A stretch of 34,606 nucleotides of DNA from a virus: IMG/VR virus record IMGVR_UViG_3300030390_000844, positions 1 to 34,606 of that record; one strand, given 5' to 3'. Positions 7,525 through 14,377 of this stretch are shown piece by piece (within the stretch, counting starts at the first letter, position 1; every line of letters starts with the position of its first letter). The translations under genes were made by a program, and so were the position numbers. The notes under the pieces are model-generated. The model ran no database searches, was not told the origin of the DNA, and saw only the letters and a list, made by a program, of their open reading frames with translations.

Positions 7525-7895
7525 TGAAGAACCCTATTCCACATAAGATGTATAAAGATGGTAAGTCTGTTATGGCTAAGACTGTTGCTCAACATCTAAA
7601 GCTAAAGAAGGAAGGCTACACTCATAAGGCTCCTAAGTATAATGCAGGTGGTATCATACACCCTAACGTCAAGCCCGACAACAGAGAAGATTTAATCGTT
7701 AGATATAACAAAGGTGGAAAAGCCAAGAGTACTGTTAATTCAGCAGGTAATTATACTAAGCCTACTATGCGTAAGCGTTTGTTCAATGCTATCAAGGCAG
7801 GGACTAAAGGCGGTAAGGCAGGACAGTGGTCAGCTCGTAAGGCGCAACTACTTGCAGTCAAGTACAAAGCAGCAGGAGGAGGGTATACTAACTAA
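7524..7895 (+). CDS. Small basic protein with GQWSARKAQLL...AAGGGYT tail
   Basis: A 123-residue basic protein. The C-terminal half (YTKPTMRKRLFNAIKAGTKG, then GQWSARKAQLLAVKYKAAGG) is a signature seen in many marine phages and also in large DNA viruses of algae, generally without known function. Two x-GG-x motifs (YNAGGI, YNKGGK) occur between residues 38 and 70. It is coupled to both neighbours by TAATG. The very conserved C-terminal motif suggests nucleic-acid binding; that is inference. Confidence 0.85.
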   Translation: MKNPIPHKMYKDGKSVMAKTVAQHLKLKKEGYTHKAPKYNAGGIIHPNVKPDNREDLIVRYNKGGKAKSTVNSAGNYTKPTMRKRLFNAIKAGTKGGKAGQWSARKAQLLAVKYKAAGGGYTN

Positions 7896-8125
7896 TGGCT
7901 CTATCTAAATCACAAAAAGATCTAAAGAACTGGACAGCTCAACGTTGGACTACATCAGATGGAACTCCATCCAAAGGCAAGAAAAGGTATCTACCTGAAG
8001 CCGCATGGGATGCTCTAACAGATGAAGAGAAGGCTCAAACCAATAGAGCTAAGAAGAAGGGTAAAGGACAGCACGTCAAGCAACCCAAGAGAATAGCTAA
8101 ACTTGTAGCACGGTTTAGGAGATAA
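7895..8125 (+). CDS. Small basic protein with KDLKNWTAQRW...KQPKRIAKL motif
   Basis: A 76-residue, strongly basic protein. It contains SKSQKDLKNWTAQRWTTSDG, KKRYLPEAAWDAL and HVKQPKRIAKLVARFR, a recurring domain (I believe DUF5872 or a close relative) found next to the preceding family in marine phages. TAATG couples it to the gene before it. A terminator follows within 10 bases, ending the basic-protein operon. Function is unknown; DNA or virion association is inferred from charge. Confidence 0.85.
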   Translation: MALSKSQKDLKNWTAQRWTTSDGTPSKGKKRYLPEAAWDALTDEEKAQTNRAKKKGKGQHVKQPKRIAKLVARFRR

Positions 8126-8128
8126 CAA

Positions 8129-8158
8129 AAAAGCCCTGCATTTCGCGGGGCTTTCTGT
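8129..8158. terminator. Probable bidirectional terminator between convergent operons
   Basis: A ten-pair stem (8130-8139 with 8145-8154, one wobble) has a 5-base loop. On the minus strand the stem is followed by six U residues; on the plus strand by CTGTTT. It lies between the plus-strand operon ending at 8125 and the minus-strand amidase ending at 8226. The rest of the 100-base gap shows nothing further. Confidence 0.8.
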
Positions 8159-8225
8159 TTATAGTCAATATGTGTGAGGTCTCCCCCAAGTAAAGTTTCA
8201 TTAATAAAACCCCTCACTCAATATT

Positions 8226-8639
8226 CTATCTATATTCGTTAAACTCTTTTGATACATCAAAACACGGACATGTCTTGCTGCTTACTTCATTGTGTCCTAA
8301 AACCTTTACTCCTCCGAATACTACGTCTAGTGAAGCTACTAGCTGTTGTAGCGCTTGCTTCTGAATACTCGTTCTCGTGTCCATTGGTTTTCTATGTTCA
8401 ACACACATCCCACCTACGTAGACAATGCCTATTGAACCTTGGTTGTGACCCTTAGCGTGAGCTCCAATCTTATCAAGTGGTCTTCCTGCCTGTATAGTCC
8501 CGTCTATCTTAATCAAGTAATGATAACCGATGTCTGACCAACCCTTAGCCTTATGCCATGCTCTAATGTCATCTACATCATGTTCACGGCCTTCAGGTGT
8601 GTAAGTGGTGTGTAGTATAATTTCTTTTATTGGTCTCAT
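8226..8639 (-). CDS. N-acetylmuramoyl-L-alanine amidase (T7-lysozyme type endolysin)
   Basis: A 137-residue single-domain amidase_2 protein, close to the length of T7 lysozyme. It cuts the amide bond between MurNAc and the peptide stem at lysis. Zinc ligands are visible as H10 (IILHTT), H116 (LGHNEV) and C124 (KTCPCFD), with the 8-residue H-to-C spacing of T7 lysozyme. GWSDIGYHYLI supplies the conserved Tyr, and K122 corresponds to the catalytic Lys. No signal peptide is present, so a holin is needed; one is found at 28887. The start ATG overlaps the upstream stop as ATGA. The gene runs against the structural genes on either side. Confidence 0.93.
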   Translation of the reverse strand: MRPIKEIILHTTYTPEGREHDVDDIRAWHKAKGWSDIGYHYLIKIDGTIQAGRPLDKIGAHAKGHNQGSIGIVYVGGMCVEHRKPMDTRTSIQKQALQQLVASLDVVFGGVKVLGHNEVSSKTCPCFDVSKEFNEYR

Positions 8640-8785
8640 CGTATCATTCCTTTTAAGTAGTCTTTCATAAGCTGCTTAGTAACTCTAAGTCTGTCCTTAT
8701 ACTCCTCAAACGTTTCATCTTCGAATCTCTTGTTGCTCATTGACTCGTAACGCTCTCGGTTTCTTTCTTCTTTAGTTTGCTCCAT
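8636..8785 (-). CDS. Small charged helical protein upstream of the amidase
   Basis: A 49-residue protein started at ATG 8785 (MEQTKEERNRERYESMSNKR). The frame stays open up to a non-ATG codon at 8914, but that stretch overlaps the next gene and looks unlike coding sequence. It is almost all charged helix, with no membrane segment. It overlaps the amidase start by 4 bases (ATGA), so translation is coupled. No family is recognised; it could tune amidase expression or be a small partner of it. Confidence 0.6.
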   Translation of the reverse strand: MEQTKEERNRERYESMSNKRFEDETFEEYKDRLRVTKQLMKDYLKGMIR

Positions 8786-8795
8786 TGAATTAAAT

Positions 8796-9131
8796 TTATT
8801 GAACGAATAATTTGTAGGTCTCGTCTGAACCTGAGCTAACCTCTCTAGAAACGATTGTGTCTTTCGCATCTTTGTAGAATAGAACCATGTCAATCCCTCC
8901 GATGCATATAACACTTGATCCTGTTGCGTTAACTATAAAGTTATTTATCAGTGCCAACTCCTCTGGTGTTGATGTCAGTACCGTTATGTCTAGTACAGGA
9001 ATGCTCTGTACACTAGCACTATCTATATTACTATATATATCATGTTGTATACTTTTGTTATTTATTTCACTCTTACTCTCAATATTAAACATAAAGATTA
9101 GAATAGTAATAATACTTAATAAACGTAACAT
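8796..9131 (-). CDS. Small exported protein of the amidase operon
   Basis: A 111-residue protein whose N terminus (MLRLLSIITILIFMFNIES) is a signal peptide or membrane anchor, followed by a polar Asn/Ser-rich link and a small beta-rich domain (residues ~45-105) ending YKLFVQ. No lipobox Cys is present. It is first in the leftward operon with the amidase, so a lysis accessory or envelope role is plausible but unproven. The upstream 125 bases are shared with the divergent scaffold promoter; no perfect TAnnTTTG box was found for this direction. Confidence 0.65.
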   Translation of the reverse strand: MLRLLSIITILIFMFNIESKSEINNKSIQHDIYSNIDSASVQSIPVLDITVLTSTPEELALINNFIVNATGSSVICIGGIDMVLFYKDAKDTIVSREVSSGSDETYKLFVQ

Positions 9132-9223
9132 AGTATATAATTATAGATTAGTAACAATATTAATATATGTAAAGGACTTGTTAAACACAAGTATGATTTG
9201 TATATTTATTAAATATTAATTAC

Positions 9224-9231
9224 TATCTTTG
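9224..9231 (+). promoter_or_regulatory. Promoter box TATCTTTG of the capsid operon
   Basis: TATCTTTGCAACTA lies 25 bases before the scaffold ATG. A TTTG at 9197-9200 is 23 bases upstream, slightly long for a -33 element. The very AT-rich 125-base divergent region also holds a near-box, TATATTTA at 9201-9208. Confidence 0.75.
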
Positions 9232-9256
9232 CAACTAGAAACAATTCAATTTACTT

Positions 9257-10492
9257 ATGGCTAACGGATTTGAAGATTTAGCAGCATCAATGGGAATCGA
9301 CTTAAGTGCACCAAGCACAGTGTTCGAAACACCAACAGAAGATGCGACAGAAACACCAACAACGGAAGAGACTACCGAGCAAGCTGATGAGGCTGTTGAA
9401 GAGTCTAACGTTCTTGAAAATGATGAAACAATAACAGATTCTACTGATGTAGAGGAGACAGTTGAACAACCTGTAGCTGAAGAGCAAACAGACGTAACCA
9501 ATGAGACTCCAACAGAACCAACCGATGATAGTTTAATTGAGGTTGAGGAAGCTATAGAAGAAGAAGATAACATCTCTGACAGTGAGTACGAGCAAATGTT
9601 ATTCAGTACCGTAGGCGAAATGCTCGGTATGGAAGACATGAGCAAGGAGAGCTTATTAGAGAGACTAAATACAGAGCAGACAGCTGCACCTGTAGAACTT
9701 GACCCAAGTGTTCAAGCTATTGCCGATTTCGTCTCTGAGACGGGTCGTAGTGTAGAAGAGTGGTTCGCTTATCAAAACCTTAACCCATCTGAAATGGATG
9801 ATGTAAGTGTGATGAAGAACAACCTACTATCGCAATACCCTGACTTGTCTGATTCAGACGCTGAGTTGCTACTTGAAAATAAGTACAAAACAGACTCTGA
9901 CATGCACACGGAACAAGATGCCCGTTTAGGCGCTCTACAGTTGAAGATGGATGCAAGTACAGCTCGTAAGGAATTAGAGACTACAAGATCAAAATACTTA
10001 GCCCCTGTGAAGGAAGAAGTTGCTGCTCCTGTTGATCCTATCCAAGAAGAGTTAGAATCACCTATAACCGCTGAGTGGGTTTCTCAGATGAGTAAAGTGG
10101 CTGATGATATGGAGGCACTAGAATTTAATGTAGGGAAAGACCAAACATTTGCTTTCGGAGTATCAGACAATTACAAATCAGAACTCAAGCAGTCTAACGC
10201 TAAGATGGACGATTACTTCGATCAATACGTTAGCGAACAGGGAGATTGGAACTTTGAGAAATTGAATGTTCACCGCACAATACTCGACAATATCGAGAAC
10301 ATAGTTGATGCTGCGTTTAAACAAGGTTTAAGCCAAGGCACATCTAATGTAGTTAAGCAGGCAGTGAATCCTTCTAATGTTAATCCTAACACCTCAAGCA
10401 CACCAACAGCTTCCTCTTCACAGGATATGGTGACGAAACAAATATTGAACGCCTTGCAGGGTGGCGATGATACTCTGCGAATGAAATTTTAA
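9257..10492 (+). CDS. Scaffold-like acidic protein preceding the capsid protein
   Basis: A 411-residue acidic protein. Residues ~20-110 are a low-complexity Glu/Thr/Asp/Val-rich stretch (ETPTEDATETPTTEETTEQ). The middle is helical, with predicted coiled coil around residues 210-260, and the C terminus ends in a Ser/Thr/Asn-rich link before a short helix (MVTKQILNALQGG). An acidic, helical, easily disordered protein directly before the major capsid gene is the usual layout for scaffolding proteins. No protease motif is seen. The gap to the capsid ATG is 25 bases with an A9 run. Function rests on position and composition. Confidence 0.78.
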   Translation: MANGFEDLAASMGIDLSAPSTVFETPTEDATETPTTEETTEQADEAVEESNVLENDETITDSTDVEETVEQPVAEEQTDVTNETPTEPTDDSLIEVEEAIEEEDNISDSEYEQMLFSTVGEMLGMEDMSKESLLERLNTEQTAAPVELDPSVQAIADFVSETGRSVEEWFAYQNLNPSEMDDVSVMKNNLLSQYPDLSDSDAELLLENKYKTDSDMHTEQDARLGALQLKMDASTARKELETTRSKYLAPVKEEVAAPVDPIQEELESPITAEWVSQMSKVADDMEALEFNVGKDQTFAFGVSDNYKSELKQSNAKMDDYFDQYVSEQGDWNFEKLNVHRTILDNIENIVDAAFKQGLSQGTSNVVKQAVNPSNVNPNTSSTPTASSSQDMVTKQILNALQGGDDTLRMKF

Positions 10493-10517
10493 TGTTTAAT
10501 AGCTAAAAAAAAACAAA

Positions 10518-11822
10518 ATGGCTTTAACTACTCCGAGCGACTTTAACCCCGCTCTAATTAAGAACTTGGATATGTCCAAGTACGTTGACCTCGGATCTTA
10601 TATCAATGAGGTGAACAAAGAAGATAACCGCGAAGCGCTTATCAAAACTTACGGTGGACAGGGAATCACAGGATTTCTTTCTATGGTGGGTGCTATCAAA
10701 GCTCAAGCTGTAGCTGACGAAGTTACTTATTGGGAAGAAGCTCGTCTTCACCAAAAGCAAGTTGGTACTGCTTCTTCTGATTTGACTGTAACTGCTGCTA
10801 ACGCTGCTTCTGTAGTTGTTCGTGTAGGTGATGTAGTTCTTTCAGGTTCTGATCGTTTCTATGTTTCTGCTATCGCTGCTGCTGCTATCACTCTTATCGC
10901 TCTTGACGGTTCTGCTGTCTTAGCTGACGGAGCTGTTGCACTTCCAGTTATCGGTAACTTATATACTCAAGGTTCTGACCAACCAAACGGTGGTTTCGAA
11001 TCTAACGTTGTTAAGCGTACTAACCCTTTCATGATTATGAAGGAAGCGTACAAGGTAAACGGATCTCAAGCTACCAACATCGGTTGGATCAACTTGGGTG
11101 GTGGAGATTACCGTTGGTACATGAAGTCTGAAGCTGATACGCGTCAGAGATTTATGGACAAGCGTGAGATGATGTTATTGTTAGGAGAGAAGACTTCTGC
11201 TGTTACAGGTATTAGTGGTTCTGAAGGTTACTTCGCTGCTATCGAGGACAGAGGAATTGTTGCTTCAGGTACTGATGCTGATTTCGCTTCTCTTGCTGAC
11301 GTTGATTCAATCATCGTTGAATTAGACAAACAAGGTGGTGCTGCTGAGTACGCTATGTATGTTGATCGTTCAACTGATCTTGCTCTTGACGATATGATCG
11401 CAGGTGGTGGTGCTTCTTTGAGCGCAGCTACTAGTGGTGTTGCTGGTCAGTTCGGTGCATTTAACAATGACAAGGACATGGCTGTAGAATTAGGTTTCCG
11501 TACATTCGGACGTGGAGGTTATACTTTCCACAAGCATGACTTCAAATTGTTGAACGACCCTACTCTATTGAGTGGTGCTGACTTCGCTGGTGTTATGATC
11601 CCTATGGCTAAAGTAGCTGATGCTAAGACTGGTGAGAAAGCTCCTGCTCTTGAAATCAATTACAAGGCTGCTAACGGATACTCTCGTGAGATGGAGCACT
11701 GGTTGACAGGATCTATCTTAGGTGCATCTAATGCAACTGAGGATAGCGTTCAGTTCAATTACCGTTCTGAGTGTAACTTGATTACTCGTGCCGCTAACCG
11801 TCACGTATTGTTGAAGAAGTAA
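10518..11822 (+). CDS. Major capsid protein
   Basis: A 434-residue protein. It has an N-terminal helical arm (DMSKYVDLGSYINEVNKEDN), a small Ala/Val-rich beta insertion at ~95-155 (TVTAANAASVVVRVGDVVLS) and a long central domain with VKRTNPFMIMKEAYKV. The C-terminal end is FNYRSECNLITRAANRHVLL, a pattern known from capsid proteins of podoviruses of Bacteroidota, including crAss-like phages. An HK97 fold is expected from the family, not visible directly. Position after the scaffold and before a terminator, plus uniform use of T-ending codons such as GCT, TCT and GGT, fits a very highly expressed virion protein. Confidence 0.85.
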   Translation: MALTTPSDFNPALIKNLDMSKYVDLGSYINEVNKEDNREALIKTYGGQGITGFLSMVGAIKAQAVADEVTYWEEARLHQKQVGTASSDLTVTAANAASVVVRVGDVVLSGSDRFYVSAIAAAAITLIALDGSAVLADGAVALPVIGNLYTQGSDQPNGGFESNVVKRTNPFMIMKEAYKVNGSQATNIGWINLGGGDYRWYMKSEADTRQRFMDKREMMLLLGEKTSAVTGISGSEGYFAAIEDRGIVASGTDADFASLADVDSIIVELDKQGGAAEYAMYVDRSTDLALDDMIAGGGASLSAATSGVAGQFGAFNNDKDMAVELGFRTFGRGGYTFHKHDFKLLNDPTLLSGADFAGVMIPMAKVADAKTGEKAPALEINYKAANGYSREMEHWLTGSILGASNATEDSVQFNYRSECNLITRAANRHVLLKK

Positions 11823-11846
11823 TTCTCTAACATATATTAACTAAGT

Positions 11847-11878
11847 GAGCCTCTTCTTCGGAAGGGGCTTTCTTTTTT
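11847..11878 (+). terminator. Terminator after the capsid gene
   Basis: A ten-pair stem (11847-11856 with 11861-11870) closes a stable C(TTCG)G tetraloop and is followed by TCTTTTTT. It would lower expression of the genes that follow relative to the capsid. Confidence 0.9.
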
Positions 11879-11891
11879 ACAATAAGTTTTG

Positions 11892-11899
11892 TATATTTG
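11892..11899 (+). promoter_or_regulatory. Promoter box TATATTTG after the capsid terminator
   Basis: TTTTGTATATTTGCA is the same sequence as at 3192-3206. It sits 14 bases after the terminator T tract. The next ATG is at 11930, giving a leader of about 25 bases. A T-rich stretch, not a TTG, lies at the -33 position. Confidence 0.75.
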
Positions 11900-11929
11900 C
11901 ACTATATATTTATTTAATTCTATTTTATT

Positions 11930-12739
11930 ATGTCAAAAGAAACAGTAAAGCGCTCACCCGCTAAAAAGCCAACAGCACCTATCGCGGCCAAGAAAGCCCC
12001 ATCTAAGCGTCCTGTCAAGGTAAAGAAGCCCGAAGCAACAGTATTCACAATCACTAAAGGTGGTGGAATCTATTACAAGATCCGTCAGAAATCCGTATTG
12101 GTGTTTGATGAAGTTGAGGGATTCAACAGAGAAATCCGTTATGCTCGTGGCGAGCGTTCTATCTTTACAGATGAGCAGAGTGCCTCAGCAAGACGTGAGA
12201 CTATCGTATTCAGAGATAAAAACTTATTGGTTAACCCAAACCAACCTGAGCTGTTAATGTACTTACGTGCTCACCCAGATAATGCTGCTAATGGCGGTAA
12301 AGTATTTCATGAGGTTAATAATGCGTCAACAGCTGAAGAAGATATTGAGAATGAGTTCTTGATACACGATGCTGTTAGTTTGATCCGTTCTTCTAGCGCA
12401 GAAGAGTTAATGCCTATGGTATTGTCTTACGGTATTGATAGCACTATGTCTTCTATGGAGATGAAGAAAGAGTTATTGAAGTTCGCTAAAGGAAACCCTA
12501 AGAACTTTATGGAGTTATTTGACAGCCCTGTAGTACAGATTAAAGCTGACGTATTGACTGCAATTGATTTTGCTATCTTGAAGTCTAAGGCTGATGGTAT
12601 GTACTGGGGAGACACAAACGCATTGATTTGTCCTACTCCTATGGGTCAGAACTCTGTAGAGGTGTTCACACGCTTCCTAATGACTGATCGTGGTAACACG
12701 GTACGTGATGAGCTACAGCGTCAGATAGACTCTCTATAG
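11930..12739 (+). CDS. Head-associated protein with a basic N terminus
   Basis: A 269-residue protein. Residues 1-38 are a Lys/Pro/Ala-rich basic tail (KRSPAKKPTAPIAAKKAPSK), probably disordered and able to bind DNA. A beta-rich segment follows (IYYKIRQKSVLVFDEVEGFN), then helical regions to the end. It lies between the capsid protein and the ring/head-tail proteins and has its own promoter and terminator, so it is probably a virion protein made in a controlled amount. No named family is recognised; head completion or internal DNA-contacting protein are the best guesses. Confidence 0.75.
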   Translation: MSKETVKRSPAKKPTAPIAAKKAPSKRPVKVKKPEATVFTITKGGGIYYKIRQKSVLVFDEVEGFNREIRYARGERSIFTDEQSASARRETIVFRDKNLLVNPNQPELLMYLRAHPDNAANGGKVFHEVNNASTAEEDIENEFLIHDAVSLIRSSSAEELMPMVLSYGIDSTMSSMEMKKELLKFAKGNPKNFMELFDSPVVQIKADVLTAIDFAILKSKADGMYWGDTNALICPTPMGQNSVEVFTRFLMTDRGNTVRDELQRQIDSL

Positions 12740-12768
12740 ACCCTAAACACTTAAACGATTATTACGAG

Positions 12769-12800
12769 GAGCTGCCCATTGGGTGGCTCTTCTTTTTTTT
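12769..12800 (+). terminator. Rho-independent terminator
   Basis: A nine-pair stem (12769-12777 with 12781-12789, two wobbles) closes a 3-base ATT loop and is followed by TTC and eight T residues. The next promoter box begins 3 bases later. Confidence 0.88.
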
Positions 12801-12810
12801 CGTATATTTG
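12779..12810 (+). promoter_or_regulatory. Promoter TTG-N21-TATATTTG overlapping a terminator
   Basis: The -7 box is at 12803-12810 (CGTATATTTGCA). A TTG at 12779-12781 is 21 bases upstream and is formed by the loop and first stem base of the terminator. The next ATG is at 12832. Confidence 0.75.
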
Positions 12811-12831
12811 CATAACAATAATACATACATC

Positions 12832-13578
12832 ATGGCTTCAGTTTACGAGGTATACAACATAGTTAAAGATTTAACCAACAAGGACGAGCGTGGAATGATT
12901 ACTCCTGCTCAGTTTAACTCTTTCGCGAGCGTTGCACAGACTAAGGTATACAATACACTATTCGCAGAGTTTCAGGACAATAAGCGCTTTGCTATACGTC
13001 AGGTGTCTGCAGGTCGTGATAAGAACCGTGTTAAGCAATTGCAAGAAGATCTATCTGTATTCTCTAAGAGTTTAACATTATCTTCACCTTCAACTGATTT
13101 AGGTACATTTACTAAACCTGATGATTTAGCACGTATTATTTCATTAACTACAAAGGGTGATTGGTTCTTGGATCAAACTACATCTAGTAGAATACAGCTG
13201 GTATACGATGAAGAGAAGATCGACATGATACTTCAATCATCTTTATCAGTACCCTCAGAGGATAACCCTGTAGCACTTGTGTCAAACAAGATAGAGGTAT
13301 TCCCTACGAGTATACGTAAGATTAAAATACGCTATTACAAGCAGCCTGAAGGGGTAACACCTGCGGGAGTAAAGACAGCATCATTACCTAAGTTTGGTTA
13401 CACTGTTGATTCTAACGGAGCTGAAGTATGGGATAGCGCTACTACAATAGACTTTGAATTACCTGAGCACTATGTTGCTGACTTGGTTATGGAGATAGCT
13501 AAGATGACAGGAATTAATATGCGCCAAGCTGATGTTTATCAGTACGCTGTGGCAGAACAAAATAAAGACCTTAAATAA
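12832..13578 (+). CDS. Head-tail connector / ring protein
   Basis: A 248-residue protein; ATG 12832 is used because the in-frame ATG at 12808 overlaps the promoter box. It is helical at the N terminus (ASVYEVYNIVKDLTNKD, then TPAQFNSFASVAQTKVYNTL) with a beta-rich middle and a C-terminal helix (YVADLVMEIAKMTGINMRQA). This organisation and its place after the capsid and before a gp4-like protein match the ring (collar) proteins of crAss-like and similar podoviruses. TAATG couples it to the next gene, suggesting that the two products are made together as parts of one assembly. Confidence 0.75.
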   Translation: MASVYEVYNIVKDLTNKDERGMITPAQFNSFASVAQTKVYNTLFAEFQDNKRFAIRQVSAGRDKNRVKQLQEDLSVFSKSLTLSSPSTDLGTFTKPDDLARIISLTTKGDWFLDQTTSSRIQLVYDEEKIDMILQSSLSVPSEDNPVALVSNKIEVFPTSIRKIKIRYYKQPEGVTPAGVKTASLPKFGYTVDSNGAEVWDSATTIDFELPEHYVADLVMEIAKMTGINMRQADVYQYAVAEQNKDLK

Positions 13579-14372
13579 TGGCACGTAATAACGTAACAGT
13601 ATCCGAGGTAGTTAACGACTTCCTTCTGACATTATCAGAGGATGACTATGTATCTAACGTACAGGACTACCACGTACATCAACTTGCTCTTCGCGGTATC
13701 CGTGAGATGGGCTTTGACGTGATGAAAAGAGTTAAGTCTCTTTCTATCCCTGTATCTGATAACAATACTGTATCTCTACCTGATGACTTCGTTGACTTTT
13801 TAAGAGTTGGCGTTGCAGGATCCAATGGTGCAGTACACGTACTTAAGGAGAATAAGAACATAAACATCGCACAAGAGTTAATAACAGATGCATTTGGCAA
13901 CACACTTGATCATGATGGTGACGGAATAGCTGATGTACAGAACAGATCTACTCAAGGGACTAACACAGGTTCTACTAGCACTAACTCTCCGTTCTTATAC
14001 GAGTCTTCTACAGGTAGACAATATGGCGCAGGTGGTGGAAAAGGTGCTGGTTACTTCCGTATGAATTACGAACAAAACCGTATCGAGTTAAACTCTGAGG
14101 TTGGTGTTAGTGATCTTATCATTGAATACATAGCTGACGAAGCCCGTAGCAACAATCCTAGCGTACATCTCTACGCAGAGGAGGCATTACGTCAATACAT
14201 ATATTATAAGCTCGTACAACGCAAGTCTAACGTTCCCGCTTCTGAGAAGCAAATGGCACGTACAAACTACTACAACGAATTAAGAATAGCTAAAGCTCGC
14301 ATGAACTCATTCAGCAAAGAAGAAGCCCTGAATGTAATCCGCAAGAACTTTAAGCAATCTCCTAAATACTAG
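13578..14372 (+). CDS. Head-tail adaptor (tail tubular / P22 gp4-like)
   Basis: A 264-residue protein. It begins with a helix over residues ~8-30, then HQLALRGIREMGFDVMKRVK, a strand pair with VSLPDDFVDFLRVGV, and a C-terminal helical bundle containing ALRQYIYYKLVQRKSNVP and EKQMARTNYYNELRIAKAR. The L-P-x-D-F strand followed by a later helical bundle is typical of podovirus tail tubular or head-tail adaptor proteins. A Gly/Ser/Thr-rich insertion (residues ~110-155) holds DHDGDGIAD, which resembles a calcium-binding loop. It is coupled to the ring protein by TAATG and followed 5 bases later by the tail hub gene. Confidence 0.78.
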   Translation: MARNNVTVSEVVNDFLLTLSEDDYVSNVQDYHVHQLALRGIREMGFDVMKRVKSLSIPVSDNNTVSLPDDFVDFLRVGVAGSNGAVHVLKENKNINIAQELITDAFGNTLDHDGDGIADVQNRSTQGTNTGSTSTNSPFLYESSTGRQYGAGGGKGAGYFRMNYEQNRIELNSEVGVSDLIIEYIADEARSNNPSVHLYAEEALRQYIYYKLVQRKSNVPASEKQMARTNYYNELRIAKARMNSFSKEEALNVIRKNFKQSPKY

Positions 14373-14377
14373 ACACT

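Noticed and set aside
8887-9219. A 110-codon plus-strand hydrophobic open frame
   Set aside because: It is antisense to the exported protein of the amidase operon and runs through the AT-rich control region; the minus-strand reading has a better start and operon context.
9235-9645. A 136-codon minus-strand open frame rich in Ser and Val
   Set aside because: It is the antisense of the acidic Glu/Thr/Asp low-complexity region of the scaffold gene, and its composition is explained by that.
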